64,000 nt of DNA. Source: G963675935 sp963719005. GTDB lineage: Bacteria; Planctomycetota; Planctomycetia; Pirellulales; Thermoguttaceae. The notes beneath the pieces are model-generated. The model was not told where the DNA came from, made no database searches, and worked only from the letters and a program-made list of their open reading frames with translations. The stretch covers positions 416,278 to 480,277 of the forward strand of contig CAVRAR010000002.1 of NCBI GenBank assembly GCA_963719005.1, given 5' to 3'. Below are positions 18,291 through 28,174 of the stretch, piece after piece; position 1 is the stretch's first letter; each line of letters opens with the position of its first letter. Made by a program: the position numbers and the translations under genes.

Positions 18291-19442
18291 CTACGGCTTC
18301 GCCATCTTCGTCACGATCATGTTGTCGCGGTGCACGATTTCGTCGTAGGGGCAATAGCCCAGCACGCCGGCAATCTTCTCGGTCTTCTGGCCGCGAATTC
18401 GCAGCACTTCCTCGGCAGTGTAATTGCTCAGCCCGCGGGCGAACTCGACGCCGTCGGGTCCGCACAGCGCCACGACGTCCCCCTTGACAAACTGCCCCTC
18501 GGCGCCAACCACGCCGGCCGCCAGCAAGCTGCGGCCCTTCAACTCGACCGCCGCCTGAGCGCCGGCGTCCAGCAGCAGACGCCCGCGCGGCTTCACCGTC
18601 AGCCCGATCCAACGTTTTCGCGCCGCCACGGTTCGCCCCTGCGCCGGAAAGAGCGTGCCGACCACCTCGCCGGCAATGATCCGCGGCAGAACGTCGGCCG
18701 ACGCGCCCGAGGCGATGATGACGTTCTCGCCGGCGGTGGTTGCCAGCCGGGCCGCTTCGAGTTTGCTCGCCATGCCCCCCTTGCTCAATCCGCCCGGACG
18801 ATCGCGAACCAGGCCGGTGATCGAGGAATCAAGCCGCTCGACGGTCGCAATCACCCGGCTGCCGGGCTCGCGCGGATCGCCGTCGAACAGGCCGTCCACG
18901 TCCGACAGCAGCACCAGCAGCGGCGCCCGAATCAGATTGGTCACGATGGCTGCCAGCCGGTCGTTGTCGCCGAAGGTGGTCTGCAATTCCTCGACCGCCA
19001 CCGTGTCGTTCTCGTTGATGATCGGCACGGCGCCGAGCTCGATGAGCGTCAGCAGCGTGTTTCGGGCGTTGAGGTATCGCAGCCGGTGTTCGAAATCATC
19101 GGCGGTCAACAGAAGCTGTGCGGCGTGATGGCCGTAGGGGTGCAGCGCCCGCTCGTAGGCTTCCACCAGGCTGCTCTGCCCGATGGCGGCGACGGCCTGA
19201 AGATGGGCGAGGTCGGTCGGTCGGCTCGTCAATCCGAGTCTGCCCATGCCTGCTCCGACGGCCCCGGAACTGACCAGCACGACTTTTCGGCCCGTCGACA
19301 GCACGTGATGGACCTGATCGACGAGTTGTTGGATTCGCTCCTGGTCGAGTCGGCCGTCGCGGCGCGTCAGCACGCGAGTGCCCACCTTGACGACGATGGT
19401 GGTGGCCAGGGCGGCGATTTCTTGTCGCAGCAGATCGATCAT
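18291..19442 (-). CDS. proB: Glutamate 5-kinase with PUA domain
   Basis: Phosphorylates glutamate in the first step of proline synthesis. 383 residues. The amino-acid kinase domain has VVKVGTRVLTRRDG, VVLVSSGAVGAGMGRLGL, AVAAIGQSSLVEAYE, VPIINENDTVAVEE, FGDNDRLAAIV, LLVLLSDVDGLFDGDP and GGMASKLEAARLAT. A PUA domain follows from about residue 280 (RGRLLLDAGAQAAVELKGRSLLAAGV, LSNYTAEEVLRIRGQ). proA is not adjacent. All catalytic blocks are intact. Confidence 0.97.
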   Translation of the reverse strand: MIDLLRQEIAALATTIVVKVGTRVLTRRDGRLDQERIQQLVDQVHHVLSTGRKVVLVSSGAVGAGMGRLGLTSRPTDLAHLQAVAAIGQSSLVEAYERALHPYGHHAAQLLLTADDFEHRLRYLNARNTLLTLIELGAVPIINENDTVAVEELQTTFGDNDRLAAIVTNLIRAPLLVLLSDVDGLFDGDPREPGSRVIATVERLDSSITGLVRDRPGGLSKGGMASKLEAARLATTAGENVIIASGASADVLPRIIAGEVVGTLFPAQGRTVAARKRWIGLTVKPRGRLLLDAGAQAAVELKGRSLLAAGVVGAEGQFVKGDVVALCGPDGVEFARGLSNYTAEEVLRIRGQKTEKIAGVLGYCPYDEIVHRDNMIVTKMAKP

Positions 19443-19648
19443 GGACGATCAGCATACCGCAGTTTCGGCCACGGCAGAAGAGAGGTTGCGATCGGCGTCG
19501 GTCTGCCGGCACGGCCATCGAGTCGCCCCCCCGCTCCCCTTCGTCCGGGTTATTGTATCCTTTTTTGGTTTGTGGTAGGGTAACCCCCGTTTTGCTGAGC
19601 GATTCGCCATTTCGGTGGTGCCTTTTCTTCGCGCAGGAGGGTCCTTTC

Positions 19649-22600
19649 ATGTATCGTCCATTGCGATTTTTCCGAGAGGCGGGGAGCGATTTCAGGGCGC
19701 AGCGACTGAGCAAGAAACGACGTACCCTCAGCCCACCGCATCGGCGAAGGCTTGCGTTCGAGCCGCTCGAAGATAGGTCGCTTCTTTCTGTGTGCGTCTG
19801 GAACGGCGGCAGCACGGCCGACAGCAATTGGATGACGCCGGAGAATTGGGTGGGCAACGCGACCCCGCAGCCCGGCGATCAACTGCAATTCTCAGGCACG
19901 GCCCGAATCACTACCAACAACGACTTCCCCGCCGGCACGTCGTTCCAGTCGATCGACTTCGCGGCAGGCGGCTTCGTCGTTGCGGGACACGATGTCACCT
20001 TGACCGGCGGCATCGACGTCGCTTCCGGCGTGACCGGCTCGACAATTTCGCTGAACGTCGCCCTGGCCGGCTCGCTAACCGTCGACGTAACCGACACGAC
20101 GCTTTCGATCTCCGGTTCTCTCTCCGGCAGCAACTACCTCACGAAGACCGGCACGGGCACGCTGATTCTTTCCGGCGACAACACCTACACCGGCGGCACC
20201 GTGATCGGCGACGGAACCCTCAGCGTAGGCAGCGACGCCGCGTTGGTCCAGTGCGGCAACGGCCTGCTGGTCAACGGCGACGATGCCGTGCTCGACTTGA
20301 ACGGCCACAACGTCACCGTCGGCGCGGTCGGGCTTATCAATGGCTCGATCCACAGCACCACTGCCGCCAGCATTACCGCCACGAGCTACGTCGTTCTCAA
20401 CGGCGCGATCGACGTCGACTTGCACGGCACGGACGCCCCGTTGATGAAGGCCACCAGCGGCGCCGTCACCCTCAGCGGCGCGAACGACTACACCGGCCCG
20501 ACGACGATTTACGGCGGCACGCTGCAACTGGACGGCCCGGACGCTTGGAATCCCGCCTTCGACAATGTCGTTGGGACCGACATCCAAGACGGCAAGCTGG
20601 TGCTCGATTATTCCGCAAGCCCCAGTTCCGACCCAGCGTCAGGCGTGCTAAGCGATCTAACCGCCAGTCACGCCGCAACGCCTGCGTTCTCCACGGGCCA
20701 GATTCACAGTTCCACCGCGGCATTCACGTCAACGGCGATCGGCTGGACCGATACTGCCACGTCGCAGCAAGTGACGATTGCCCGCGTGAGGTATGGCGAC
20801 GCCAATCTCGACGGCTCGGTCAACGCAAGCGACTTCACGTCGTTGCTGGGTAATTTTGCGGGCACGGGGAAGACGTGGTCGCAGGGAGATTTCAACTACG
20901 ATGGCACCGTCAACGCTTGCGACTTGAGCGTTATGCTCGGGAACTACTGTCAGAGCCCAACCCCGCTGCCGCCGCAGGTGGCGGAGATCGCCAGGCTGGG
21001 CGCGGCCGAAACGGATTCTAGCAGCGTGCAATTCGCCGTCGTTTTCAGCAAGGACGTTAGCGGCGTCGACGCCAGCGATTTCCAATTGCAGTGTTTGGGC
21101 ACGTCGGGAACCATCACGTTGGTCGCCGCCTGTTCTCCCTCCTCCGCCGTCTATCTCGTCACCGTCGATAACGTTCTCGGCAACGGAACCCTCGGGCTGA
21201 ACCTGATCGACGACAACACGATCGTCGATGCCAACAGCGCCCCGCTAGTCGGCGTCGGAACCGCCGACGGCTCCTTCACCGGCGATGTCTACACCGTGAG
21301 CACGCCGTTCGCCTGGGATGGCGGCGGCAGCGACGGCAATTGGTCCACGGCAGCCAACTGGGTGGACGACGTATTGCCGCCGGCCGGCAGCGCCCTTTAC
21401 TTCGCGGGCACGCCGTCGGAAAATGGTTGCTGTGACGATCGGACGGGAGTCGCGTTCCAGTCGATCGAATTTGCCTCTAGCGGCTTTTCGATCACGGCAG
21501 CGACGGCCCTGACGCTGACGGGCGGCATTACCGTGGACGCCGGCGTCGGCGATGCGACGATTTCCATGAATGTTACGGCCGATAGCCCTATCACCGTTGA
21601 CGTGACCGACGCCGACGCTCAGTTGACGATCGACACCCTCTCGGGCAGCGGCAGTCTGACGAAGAGCGGCGGCGGCACGCTGGCGTTGGCCGACGACGCC
21701 CACGGCGGCGACACGACCGTCAGCGCCGGCACGCTGCTGGTCGGCTCGCTCCCCTCGATCTTTGCCGAAGCGTTACAGAGCGGCGTCACCTTCAACTCGG
21801 CGCTATCCAGCGCCGCGGCGGTCGGCGATCCCGATGATTCTGGCGGTAGCTTTGCGTTGAACGTTCCCGGTCTCACTGGCGGTTCGCTGAGCCTCGGTTC
21901 CGACGGAATCCTTAATTGGACTCCAGCTACCGGCTGCCAGGCCGCGACGTATCCCGCGACCGTAACCTACGCCTACAGCGGCGGCCACCAGGTCAGGGCG
22001 TTTCCATTGAATATTGAAACCGCTGCTATGCCGCCTGTATTTGACCTGAAGTACTCCCTCACGTCCGACTCGAGTCAACTTTGGCACTTCGAGACCCCAT
22101 GCTCGGTCAATGACGTCTACATCGAACCAGCCCCTTGTTATTGGCTGGTATCTCGGTCGTTTGCTGCCCGCGGCGGCCAGGGGACGCTCATCTATTCGTT
22201 GAGCGGCAACCCGCCGCCCGGGGCTGCGATCGACAGCAACGGCAATTTCACCTGCAATTTGGCGTTAGCCGATGGTCGCACAGTCTACGATTTCTGCATT
22301 ACGGTGACCGACAGCGCCGGCCAATTCGACCGCGTCCACGTGCTTGGCGATCAGGGCTTCGCAGAATTCGCTCCGGATTACCCAGACAGTGCTCCATCGA
22401 ATAGTCCTTGGCTCGTGGCGACCGACTCGACCGATACCAGGCTTGCACCTCTTCCCTGGTATCAAAGTGTGCTGGAGTCTCCCTCCTGGTACGACCCCGT
22501 TTTAACGATCGACACGTCGAACGGCTCGCTGGCGGACGATGGGAGTGATCCCAACGCCACAATCAGCACGCCCCACGGCACGTTGTCGTTCGATCCGAGT

Positions 22601-24181
22601 GTTGATTATCGCAACGGCTACCTTCTCTACACGCCTGCGCCCGGTTTCCACGGTTTGGATTCGTTTACCTACGATTGGACATACAACCTGTACGACGATT
22701 TCGGCCATCTCGTCACCCGGCTCACGACCAACACGGCCACCTACGCGATCCAGGTGGGCAACTGGGTAGACCTAATGCCGGAAACGAGCTTCGAGAACGA
22801 CCCGCATCAGGGCATCATGGGGGTCGGCGACCACCAGACGACGACGCTGACGCTGCAAAATCCTCGCCCCGACGGCGTTCCATCGACTGGCTATTGGTCT
22901 CTTCAGTTCGACCGCAGCAAGATTCGCGTTTACAATTCCGACGGGCAGGAAATCGTGCCGGACGGCGGCGGAGGATGGGGGGGCCCGATCGGCAGCAGGT
23001 TCATCGAGACCATTCCCGGCTGCAGCAGCAAAGCGGTGACATTGACGGTCGTAGGCGTTGGTGCCGGCACGACCGACGTGGAGGCGCACTGGAGCACCTG
23101 GGCGTGCCACAACATCGGCGTGCAACCGGGCCAACCGGGATGGGTTTGGGCCACATCACAGGACGTGACCTACACAGTCGTGGGCGTGGATATCGTCGAC
23201 CTTGGCCGCGGCAAGTTGATAACGGGACTGACCTCGACCGTGATCGTAGGCCAGGTGAATTATCTATCGGGCGACGTAGAGCCATATGGACTTGAAATAA
23301 CGAGCAACCAATGGACAATTCCAGGGGATGACAACACGCTAATTCATGACTACACCCAGTCAACGAGCGAGGGCACGGTGTACCCCCTTTCTCCAGGGTA
23401 CCTTCAGTCGCAGGACGTCCAGTTCTACTGGGTCGCTAGCGGAACAAGCCTCCTCGTCACCTACGCGGCGACCATTGATGGGCACGTCTACAGCGCGCAC
23501 ACAACCTTCAACGTTCTGCGGCCGACAGCGACGCTTAGGTCGAAAACGACGACCGACACGCCGGCGGTAGCGGTGGACCAACCGGACGGCGACGGCTGGA
23601 TCCTTCACTTCGGTACCCCTTACACCTCTGACGATCCCGAAGTCTCCCACCCGGGGATAACCTGGAACGCACAGGTTTCGGCAACAGCGGACAATGCGGG
23701 GCAAGTGGCCTTCGTGCAGTTGGTGCAGACGGATGTGCGTTACACGATGGACAATGTGGGCCAGTCGAAGTACGTGGTGTCGTCGGGGACCGAATTTGTC
23801 CTCGATATCAACGCCCAGCAAGGTACGCCGATGTACCGCGACCACTTCTTTGACGTCGGCGGGACGGGTGACTTAGGTTCGGCCTCGGAAAGCGACTCAC
23901 CCTGGATCAGGCTCCCGAGCAGCCTTCTGGCCCTGCGGAGAAGCGACGTGTTTGAAACCTACCTCATGTACAAATCGAACCAGCCCGGCAGCATTTGGGT
24001 CACCCTCTGCGATCTGGAATGGTACTGGTACGGCGATGCTAAGAAGGGTTCCGACGGCAAATGGTCGCTGGTCGGCGCCGGTCAATATTTACCTGACCCG
24101 CCCGGCTTCGACAGTACGCACCTGCCGCAATGGGATCACAATGTCCTCCAGCTCGCTCCAGTCCCAGACGATGCCCCGTAG
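19649..24181 (+). CDS. Giant LEPR-XLL surface protein with strand repeats and dockerin
   Basis: 1510 residues. The start at 19649 follows AGGAGGG. Residues 37-47, FEPLEDRSLLS, are the planctomycete LEPR-XLL motif. Residues around 150-195 (GSNYLTKTGTGTLILSGDNT, YTGGTVIGDGTLSVG) and 265-310 are autotransporter-associated beta-strand repeats. A type I dockerin lies at about 381-434, with two calcium loops DANLDGSVNASDF and DFNYDGTVNACDL. A second set of strand repeats follows, then Ig/cadherin-like modules (YTPAPGFHGLDSFTYDW). It is probably a cell-surface or secreted adhesin held in a dockerin-type assembly. The next gene starts 10 bases after its stop and its ribosome site overlaps the stop, so they form an operon. 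Confidence 0.88.
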   Translation: MYRPLRFFREAGSDFRAQRLSKKRRTLSPPHRRRLAFEPLEDRSLLSVCVWNGGSTADSNWMTPENWVGNATPQPGDQLQFSGTARITTNNDFPAGTSFQSIDFAAGGFVVAGHDVTLTGGIDVASGVTGSTISLNVALAGSLTVDVTDTTLSISGSLSGSNYLTKTGTGTLILSGDNTYTGGTVIGDGTLSVGSDAALVQCGNGLLVNGDDAVLDLNGHNVTVGAVGLINGSIHSTTAASITATSYVVLNGAIDVDLHGTDAPLMKATSGAVTLSGANDYTGPTTIYGGTLQLDGPDAWNPAFDNVVGTDIQDGKLVLDYSASPSSDPASGVLSDLTASHAATPAFSTGQIHSSTAAFTSTAIGWTDTATSQQVTIARVRYGDANLDGSVNASDFTSLLGNFAGTGKTWSQGDFNYDGTVNACDLSVMLGNYCQSPTPLPPQVAEIARLGAAETDSSSVQFAVVFSKDVSGVDASDFQLQCLGTSGTITLVAACSPSSAVYLVTVDNVLGNGTLGLNLIDDNTIVDANSAPLVGVGTADGSFTGDVYTVSTPFAWDGGGSDGNWSTAANWVDDVLPPAGSALYFAGTPSENGCCDDRTGVAFQSIEFASSGFSITAATALTLTGGITVDAGVGDATISMNVTADSPITVDVTDADAQLTIDTLSGSGSLTKSGGGTLALADDAHGGDTTVSAGTLLVGSLPSIFAEALQSGVTFNSALSSAAAVGDPDDSGGSFALNVPGLTGGSLSLGSDGILNWTPATGCQAATYPATVTYAYSGGHQVRAFPLNIETAAMPPVFDLKYSLTSDSSQLWHFETPCSVNDVYIEPAPCYWLVSRSFAARGGQGTLIYSLSGNPPPGAAIDSNGNFTCNLALADGRTVYDFCITVTDSAGQFDRVHVLGDQGFAEFAPDYPDSAPSNSPWLVATDSTDTRLAPLPWYQSVLESPSWYDPVLTIDTSNGSLADDGSDPNATISTPHGTLSFDPSVDYRNGYLLYTPAPGFHGLDSFTYDWTYNLYDDFGHLVTRLTTNTATYAIQVGNWVDLMPETSFENDPHQGIMGVGDHQTTTLTLQNPRPDGVPSTGYWSLQFDRSKIRVYNSDGQEIVPDGGGGWGGPIGSRFIETIPGCSSKAVTLTVVGVGAGTTDVEAHWSTWACHNIGVQPGQPGWVWATSQDVTYTVVGVDIVDLGRGKLITGLTSTVIVGQVNYLSGDVEPYGLEITSNQWTIPGDDNTLIHDYTQSTSEGTVYPLSPGYLQSQDVQFYWVASGTSLLVTYAATIDGHVYSAHTTFNVLRPTATLRSKTTTDTPAVAVDQPDGDGWILHFGTPYTSDDPEVSHPGITWNAQVSATADNAGQVAFVQLVQTDVRYTMDNVGQSKYVVSSGTEFVLDINAQQGTPMYRDHFFDVGGTGDLGSASESDSPWIRLPSSLLALRRSDVFETYLMYKSNQPGSIWVTLCDLEWYWYGDAKKGSDGKWSLVGAGQYLPDPPGFDSTHLPQWDHNVLQLAPVPDDAP

Positions 24182-24190
24182 GAGGCCACG

Positions 24191-25187
24191 ATGTTACCTC
24201 GGCGGAAAGCGACGCTCTTCGCGGCCCTGGCGATGTCCATCCAGCTTAGCGGAGCCCTTGCGGAAGCCCCGGCCCGCAGCAGGTGGGAGGCCAAGGCTAT
24301 AGAGACCGGCATACCTGCCATGACGAGGCTCGCGTACCGCCAGCTTTCGGTGCTTCACCAGTTTGAGGGCTGGCAACTGAACGAGTGGGGCACAATGATC
24401 TACGACTTCGGCCCCCCCAGGCCGAACCCGATGACGACCCTGCGCGAAATGGGAGTAGATGTCCTGCCAATCCTGGCCGAGGCGCTGGACGACGAAGCCC
24501 CGACGAGAACAGTGACGCAACTTGATACGAACGCGGCACACACAAGGGGGTGGATTCCCCCGGTCTACGTCTGGAAGGTCAACGAACTTGTCGCTCGCTT
24601 GGTCCGTGACATTAGTCAGCGCAAATTTGTGCTTGGGGAGTGGGGAGATGGCGTTTCGCTCGGGCAAATTGGCTCCCACCGAAATCGAATCCCCGAGTTT
24701 CAGAAACAGATTCTCCAGTGGTACAAAGAGAACAAGGACAAGACGCCGGAAGACCGGAAGATCGCGGACCTTCAGAGCAATCTGCGGAACCGGCTCGACG
24801 CCGCCACCTGGCTCGGTAAGAAGAAGAGCCTCAAGGCGGTCCCCGCGTTGGTGAAACGCGTCGAACGCAACACTGTCGGAAAGGCAAAGTTCGTCCACAG
24901 CGGCCGAGCTGGCCGAAATCAGCTTATCGATTGGCCGGATTGGCGATGCGAAGGGCTACGCGGCGGTCAGGAAAGTGTGCGATAGTCTATCCTCATGGCT
25001 GCCGCGATTCCCCGCGTCGGGCGCGATTCAAGAGCTGTTCGAGGCATACGAGGGCCTAGCGCTGCTCGAGCACAAGAAAGAAGCACTGGCCGAGTTGAAG
25101 CAAATCTACGAGAAGCAAGGCGCAAAGATGGAACCTGCGAGGAGGGCGGAATACCAAGCTCAACTAACCGCCGCCGCCGCATGGTGA
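24191..25187 (+). CDS. Secreted HEAT-like protein, one frameshift
   Basis: The ribosome site AGGAGG overlaps the stop of the giant surface-protein gene, so this is the second gene of that operon. Signal peptide ATLFAALAMSIQLSGALAEA. The body is helical: GWQLNEWGTMIYDFGPP, LREMGVDVLPILAEALDDE, KSLKAVPALVKRVERN. Near 24893 the frame changes from FVHSGRA to TAAELAEISLSIGRIGDAKG, continuing to LFEAYEGLALLEHKKEALAE and a stop at 25187. The joined length is about 331 residues. The helical pairs resemble HEAT repeats; no enzyme motif is visible. Confidence 0.68.
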
Positions 25188-25282
25188 CAACCCGCGCCGG
25201 CAGCGCTGACCGGTCTGGGGTTGTTGCTTTGAACGGGACGATAAAGGGGCGATAAAGGGAATAGGCGCATATACTGGGCAAC

Positions 25283-26053
25283 ATGCGTCGCCTTGTCCAC
25301 CGAGCGGGGGTCGCGTTCCAGTCGATCGAATTCGGTTCCAGCGACATTTCGATCACGGGAACTACGGACCTGACGCTGACCGGCGGCATTAGCGTGGACG
25401 CCGGCGTCAGCGATGCGACGATTTCCATGAATGTTACGGCCGACAGTCCTATCACCGTTGACGTGACCGACGCCGACGCTCAGTTGACGATCGACACCCT
25501 CTCGGGCAGCGGCAGTCTGACGAAGAGCGGCGGCGGCACGCTCGCGTTGGCCGACGACGCCCACAGCGGCGACACGACCGTCAGCGCCGGCACGCTGCTG
25601 GTCGGCTCGCTCCCCTCGGTCTTCGCCGACGCACTCAAGAATGGCGTCAGCTTCAACTCGGCCGTATCGAGCGCCATCGTGGTCGGCGATCCCGGCGATT
25701 CCGGCGGCACGTTCGCGTGGAATGATCCCACCGTCACCGGCGGCTCGGTCTCCCTCGATCCCGACAACGGAATCCTGAATTGGACGCCAGGCACCGGCTG
25801 CCAAGCCGCCAGTTATCCTGCCACCGTGACGTACACCTACAGCGGCGGCCATCAAACCAGGGCGTTTCCGATAACTACGACAATCGTCGACATGCCGCCG
25901 GCGTTCAATGGCGCATCCGGCATGCTATGGAGATACACTACGGCATACCTCTGTGACACCGTCGAGCCAAACTCGGCCCGCGTGCCGTTCTCCGTATCGC
26001 TGGCCGCTCACGACGCCGGGAAGAGTAAAGGGGTCGGGAGTCTTTACTCTTGA
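25283..26053 (+). pseudogene. Truncated duplicate of the LEPR-XLL surface protein
   Basis: From about 25300 to 25895 the DNA and protein closely copy 21441-22035 of the giant gene. Examples are VAFQSIEF, ISMNVTADSPITVDVTDADA and LSGSGSLTKSGGGTLALADD. There is no LEPR-XLL start, signal peptide or ribosome site. At the 3' side the frame runs into the left REP of the RAYT unit and ends in GKSKGVGSLYS, residues encoded by the REP. It is the remnant of a second family member, or of a segmental duplication, cut by the RAYT insertion. Confidence 0.8.
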
Positions 26054-26783
26054 CAGAATGGCAGGAAGATGTTAATCTCCCGTCATCATGCCACGACGAT
26101 TGCGAGTTTGCAGCGGAGGATATGCCTACCACGTGCTGAACCGAGCCGTGGGCCGGATGCGCATCTTCGGGAAGGAACGTGATTTCGAGGCGTTCGAGGA
26201 GGTGATTGCAGAGGCCAAGGCCCGGCTGCCGATGCGGGTCTTGGCGTGGTGCGTCATGCCCAATCATTGGCATTTCGTGCTTTGGCCCCGCGGCGACGGC
26301 GACTTGTCGGAGTTTATGCGTTGGTTGACGGTCACGCACACGCAGCGTTGGCACGCGGCCCATCGCACGGCAGGCACGGGCCCTCTGTATCAAGGCCGCT
26401 TCAAGTCGTTCCCGATCCAGGAAGACGACCATTTATGGACGGTGCTGCGGTATGTCGAGCGAAACCCCTTGGCGCAAAGCTGGTCGAAGCGGCCGATGCG
26501 TGGCGGTGGTCGAGTCTGTGGCATCGAGTCCGCGGCAACAAGGCCGGACTTTTGGACCACGGCCCCGTGGCGTTGCCGCGAGGCTGGCAGCAGCATGTTC
26601 AATTGCCGCAGACGGAAGCGGAAGTCGAGGTGTTGCGTCGTTCGGTCGTGCGCGGCGCGCCGTTTGGCGAAACGTCGTGGCAACAACGAACGGCGAAGCG
26701 ACTGGGTCTGCAATCAACATTGCGTCCGCGCGGCCGCCCCTGGCCGTCGCCAGAAACAAAGTAAAGACTCCCGACCCCTTTAC
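26025..26783. mobile_element. RAYT unit bracketed by inverted REPs
   Basis: A 23-bp sequence at 26025-26047 (starts GTAAAGGGGTC, ends GTCTTTAC) is repeated as its exact reverse complement at 26761-26783, on either side of a REP-associated tyrosine transposase gene. Each REP is itself partly palindromic (AGAGTAAAG/CTTTACTCT on the left). The unit lies between a truncated surface-protein copy and the 3' end of a PEP-CTERM gene and alters both. Confidence 0.82.
26088..26764 (+). pseudogene. REP-associated tyrosine transposase (RAYT/Y1), frameshifted
   Basis: A single-strand HUH transposase related to IS200/IS605 TnpA. Seen in the first frame: VCSGGYAYHVLNRAVGRM, the HUH motif in CVMPNHWHFVLWP, GTGPLYQGRFKSFP and the catalytic Tyr region LRYVERNPL. 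Near 26473 the frame changes: the continuation AKLVEAADAWRWSSLWHRVRG and the basic tail run to a TAA at 26764 inside the right REP. One base appears to be missing. The joined length is about 225 residues, normal for a RAYT. The catalytic residues lie before the break. Confidence 0.85.
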
Positions 26784-27434
26784 ACTTCTTCGAAGCCGAC
26801 GACGAACAAACAAGACCCCGACGAGTCCCATTATTGCCGTGGCGAGCAGGGCGAGGGAAGTGGGTTCGGGGACAGCGGTGGCGATCTCTGTCCCCATAGG
26901 ATACGTGGTCTCAGAGTTCCAACCAGACTTCAAAATGTTGTTCGTGTGTCCCGGACCTGGGCCGTTGTACTGCATCTGGTAATTAACCCAGGCGGTGGCG
27001 GGTTCTGTGTTTTGTCCCCAGAAGACACTAGCGTAGCCGATACCGAGGGACGACGTTGCCTCCCAGTCAAGCAGTTGAAAATCGAAATCGGAGGATGCAG
27101 GGGTATAGAGACCGGACGCGGTTGCGTCTATTGTTTCTAGGGAACCCAAAGAGTTGGACCAGTAATCTGACTGCGAAGCAGTAACCTGGGTCGTGCCGTT
27201 TGTCGCCGCCCAACTCCAGTTCAAAACATCGTTACCATTGATTAGACCTAAGTGGCCGTCCGTCGTAATCGATCCGGTGAGCCACCAGCCGTTCTGGTAG
27301 GCGGGGTAGTCTATGAGATTGTAGACGATCTCCGCCCTCACCGTTGGCGTTCCTGCGACAGTGACCAGGCCGACGACGATGCATCCAATAGCAGCAACGA
27401 AAACGGAACGATGATACGATTGGTTCCTTGACAT
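26433..27434 (-). CDS. PEP-CTERM protein extended through the RAYT unit
   Basis: Signal peptide at the start (VFVAAIGCIVVGLVTVAGT), a beta-rich middle (GWWLTGSITTDGHLG, VLNWSWAATNGT), then a complete PEP-CTERM signal VPEPTSLALLATAIMGLVGV followed by LFVRRRLRR at about residue 215. Normal members stop a few residues later. Here the stop is missing and the frame runs on for about 115 residues through the right REP (SVKGSGVFTL) and antisense to the RAYT gene. The native gene is therefore about 26790-27434. Whether the tail is made is unknown. It is paralogous to the next gene upstream. Confidence 0.8.
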   Translation of the reverse strand: MSRNQSYHRSVFVAAIGCIVVGLVTVAGTPTVRAEIVYNLIDYPAYQNGWWLTGSITTDGHLGLINGNDVLNWSWAATNGTTQVTASQSDYWSNSLGSLETIDATASGLYTPASSDFDFQLLDWEATSSLGIGYASVFWGQNTEPATAWVNYQMQYNGPGPGHTNNILKSGWNSETTYPMGTEIATAVPEPTSLALLATAIMGLVGVLFVRRRLRRSVKGSGVFTLFLATARGGRADAMLIADPVASPFVVATTFRQTARRARPNDATPRLPLPSAAIEHAAASLAATPRGRGPKVRPCCRGLDATDSTTATHRPLRPALRQGVSLDIPQHRP

Positions 27435-27440
27435 AGTATC

Positions 27441-27470
27441 TCTCCTCTGAAAAGCGGTTTGGAAACGCTA
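27441..27470 (-). promoter_or_regulatory. Conserved 30-nt translation-start block, copy 1
   Basis: This 30-nt block ahead of the first PEP-CTERM gene matches 28904-28933 ahead of the third with only two differences. On the coding strand it contains CTTTTCAGAGGAGA, i.e. the ribosome site, and its upstream end overlaps the stop of the preceding PEP-CTERM gene. It may be a shared regulatory leader or simply a trace of tandem duplication. Confidence 0.5.
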
Positions 27471-28094
27471 GGCATTCGCTCTACGACGACGAACAAATAG
27501 GAACCCGACGAGTCCAAGCAGTCCCGTGGCGAGGAGCGTGAGAGTAGTGGGTTCGGGAACTGGGGCGGTCCCGATCACGACATTCGGTGGGTCTATCGGA
27601 TCGCCAAACTTGTCATAGTAGTATTGCGTGACGCTGTCGTAGACTGGTCCTCCATACGTAGGGCCAAATTCTGTTGTGGTGCAGCCGCCGCTCTCATAGG
27701 GAGTGCTGGAGAAGGTCAAAAAATTCGTGTTCCCTTGCGTGTTCCCTAAGGTCAGTTCACCTGGGAACGCAATGTAGAGTTGGTACTCGTTCTGGGTTGT
27801 GGATAGTTGTGTGAAAACGTCCTGGAACTGCTGCTCTGTGGTGCCACTATTCGTGTAAGTGGTGTTTCCATTCGAGGCGGACCAGGTCCACGACAGAATA
27901 TCGGTCGAGGCGAAGGTCGTGCTGCTGATCTTCCCATCCGTGGTGATTGACCCACTTAAGGTCCACCCGTTCGGTGACGGAGCAGAGAGTGAGTATGTTA
28001 TGTTGTTTGCGGACAAGCGGCTCGTGCCAGCGACAGACACCGCAAGAGACAACACGAAGAGGGGAAGACGACAGTGCTTGGAGAAGATCGTCAT
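27468..28094 (-). CDS. PEP-CTERM protein
   Basis: 208 residues. Signal peptide LPLFVLSLAVSVAGTSRLSA. The beta-rich body includes GWTLSGSITTDGKISST and ILSWTWSASNGNT, which clearly match the gene just downstream, so the two are tandem paralogues. It ends with VPEPTTLTLLATGLLGLVGF and LFVRRRRANA, an intact PEP-CTERM anchor. Such proteins are exported, processed by exosortase and linked to the cell surface or exopolysaccharide. No catalytic motif is seen. Confidence 0.88.
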   Translation of the reverse strand: MTIFSKHCRLPLFVLSLAVSVAGTSRLSANNITYSLSAPSPNGWTLSGSITTDGKISSTTFASTDILSWTWSASNGNTTYTNSGTTEQQFQDVFTQLSTTQNEYQLYIAFPGELTLGNTQGNTNFLTFSSTPYESGGCTTTEFGPTYGGPVYDSVTQYYYDKFGDPIDPPNVVIGTAPVPEPTTLTLLATGLLGLVGFLFVRRRRANA

Positions 28095-28174
28095 GGCTAC
28101 CTCTGGGGTATTTGGTCTACGAATGCTGCCTTAGTTGTTTTCTTTCGACGCCTGCACCATTACTGTCGCAGGGG

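Noticed and set aside
25188..25282. ACAACCC/GGGTTGT inverted repeat as a terminator
   Set aside because: Stem is only 7 bp with a long loop and no U-run.
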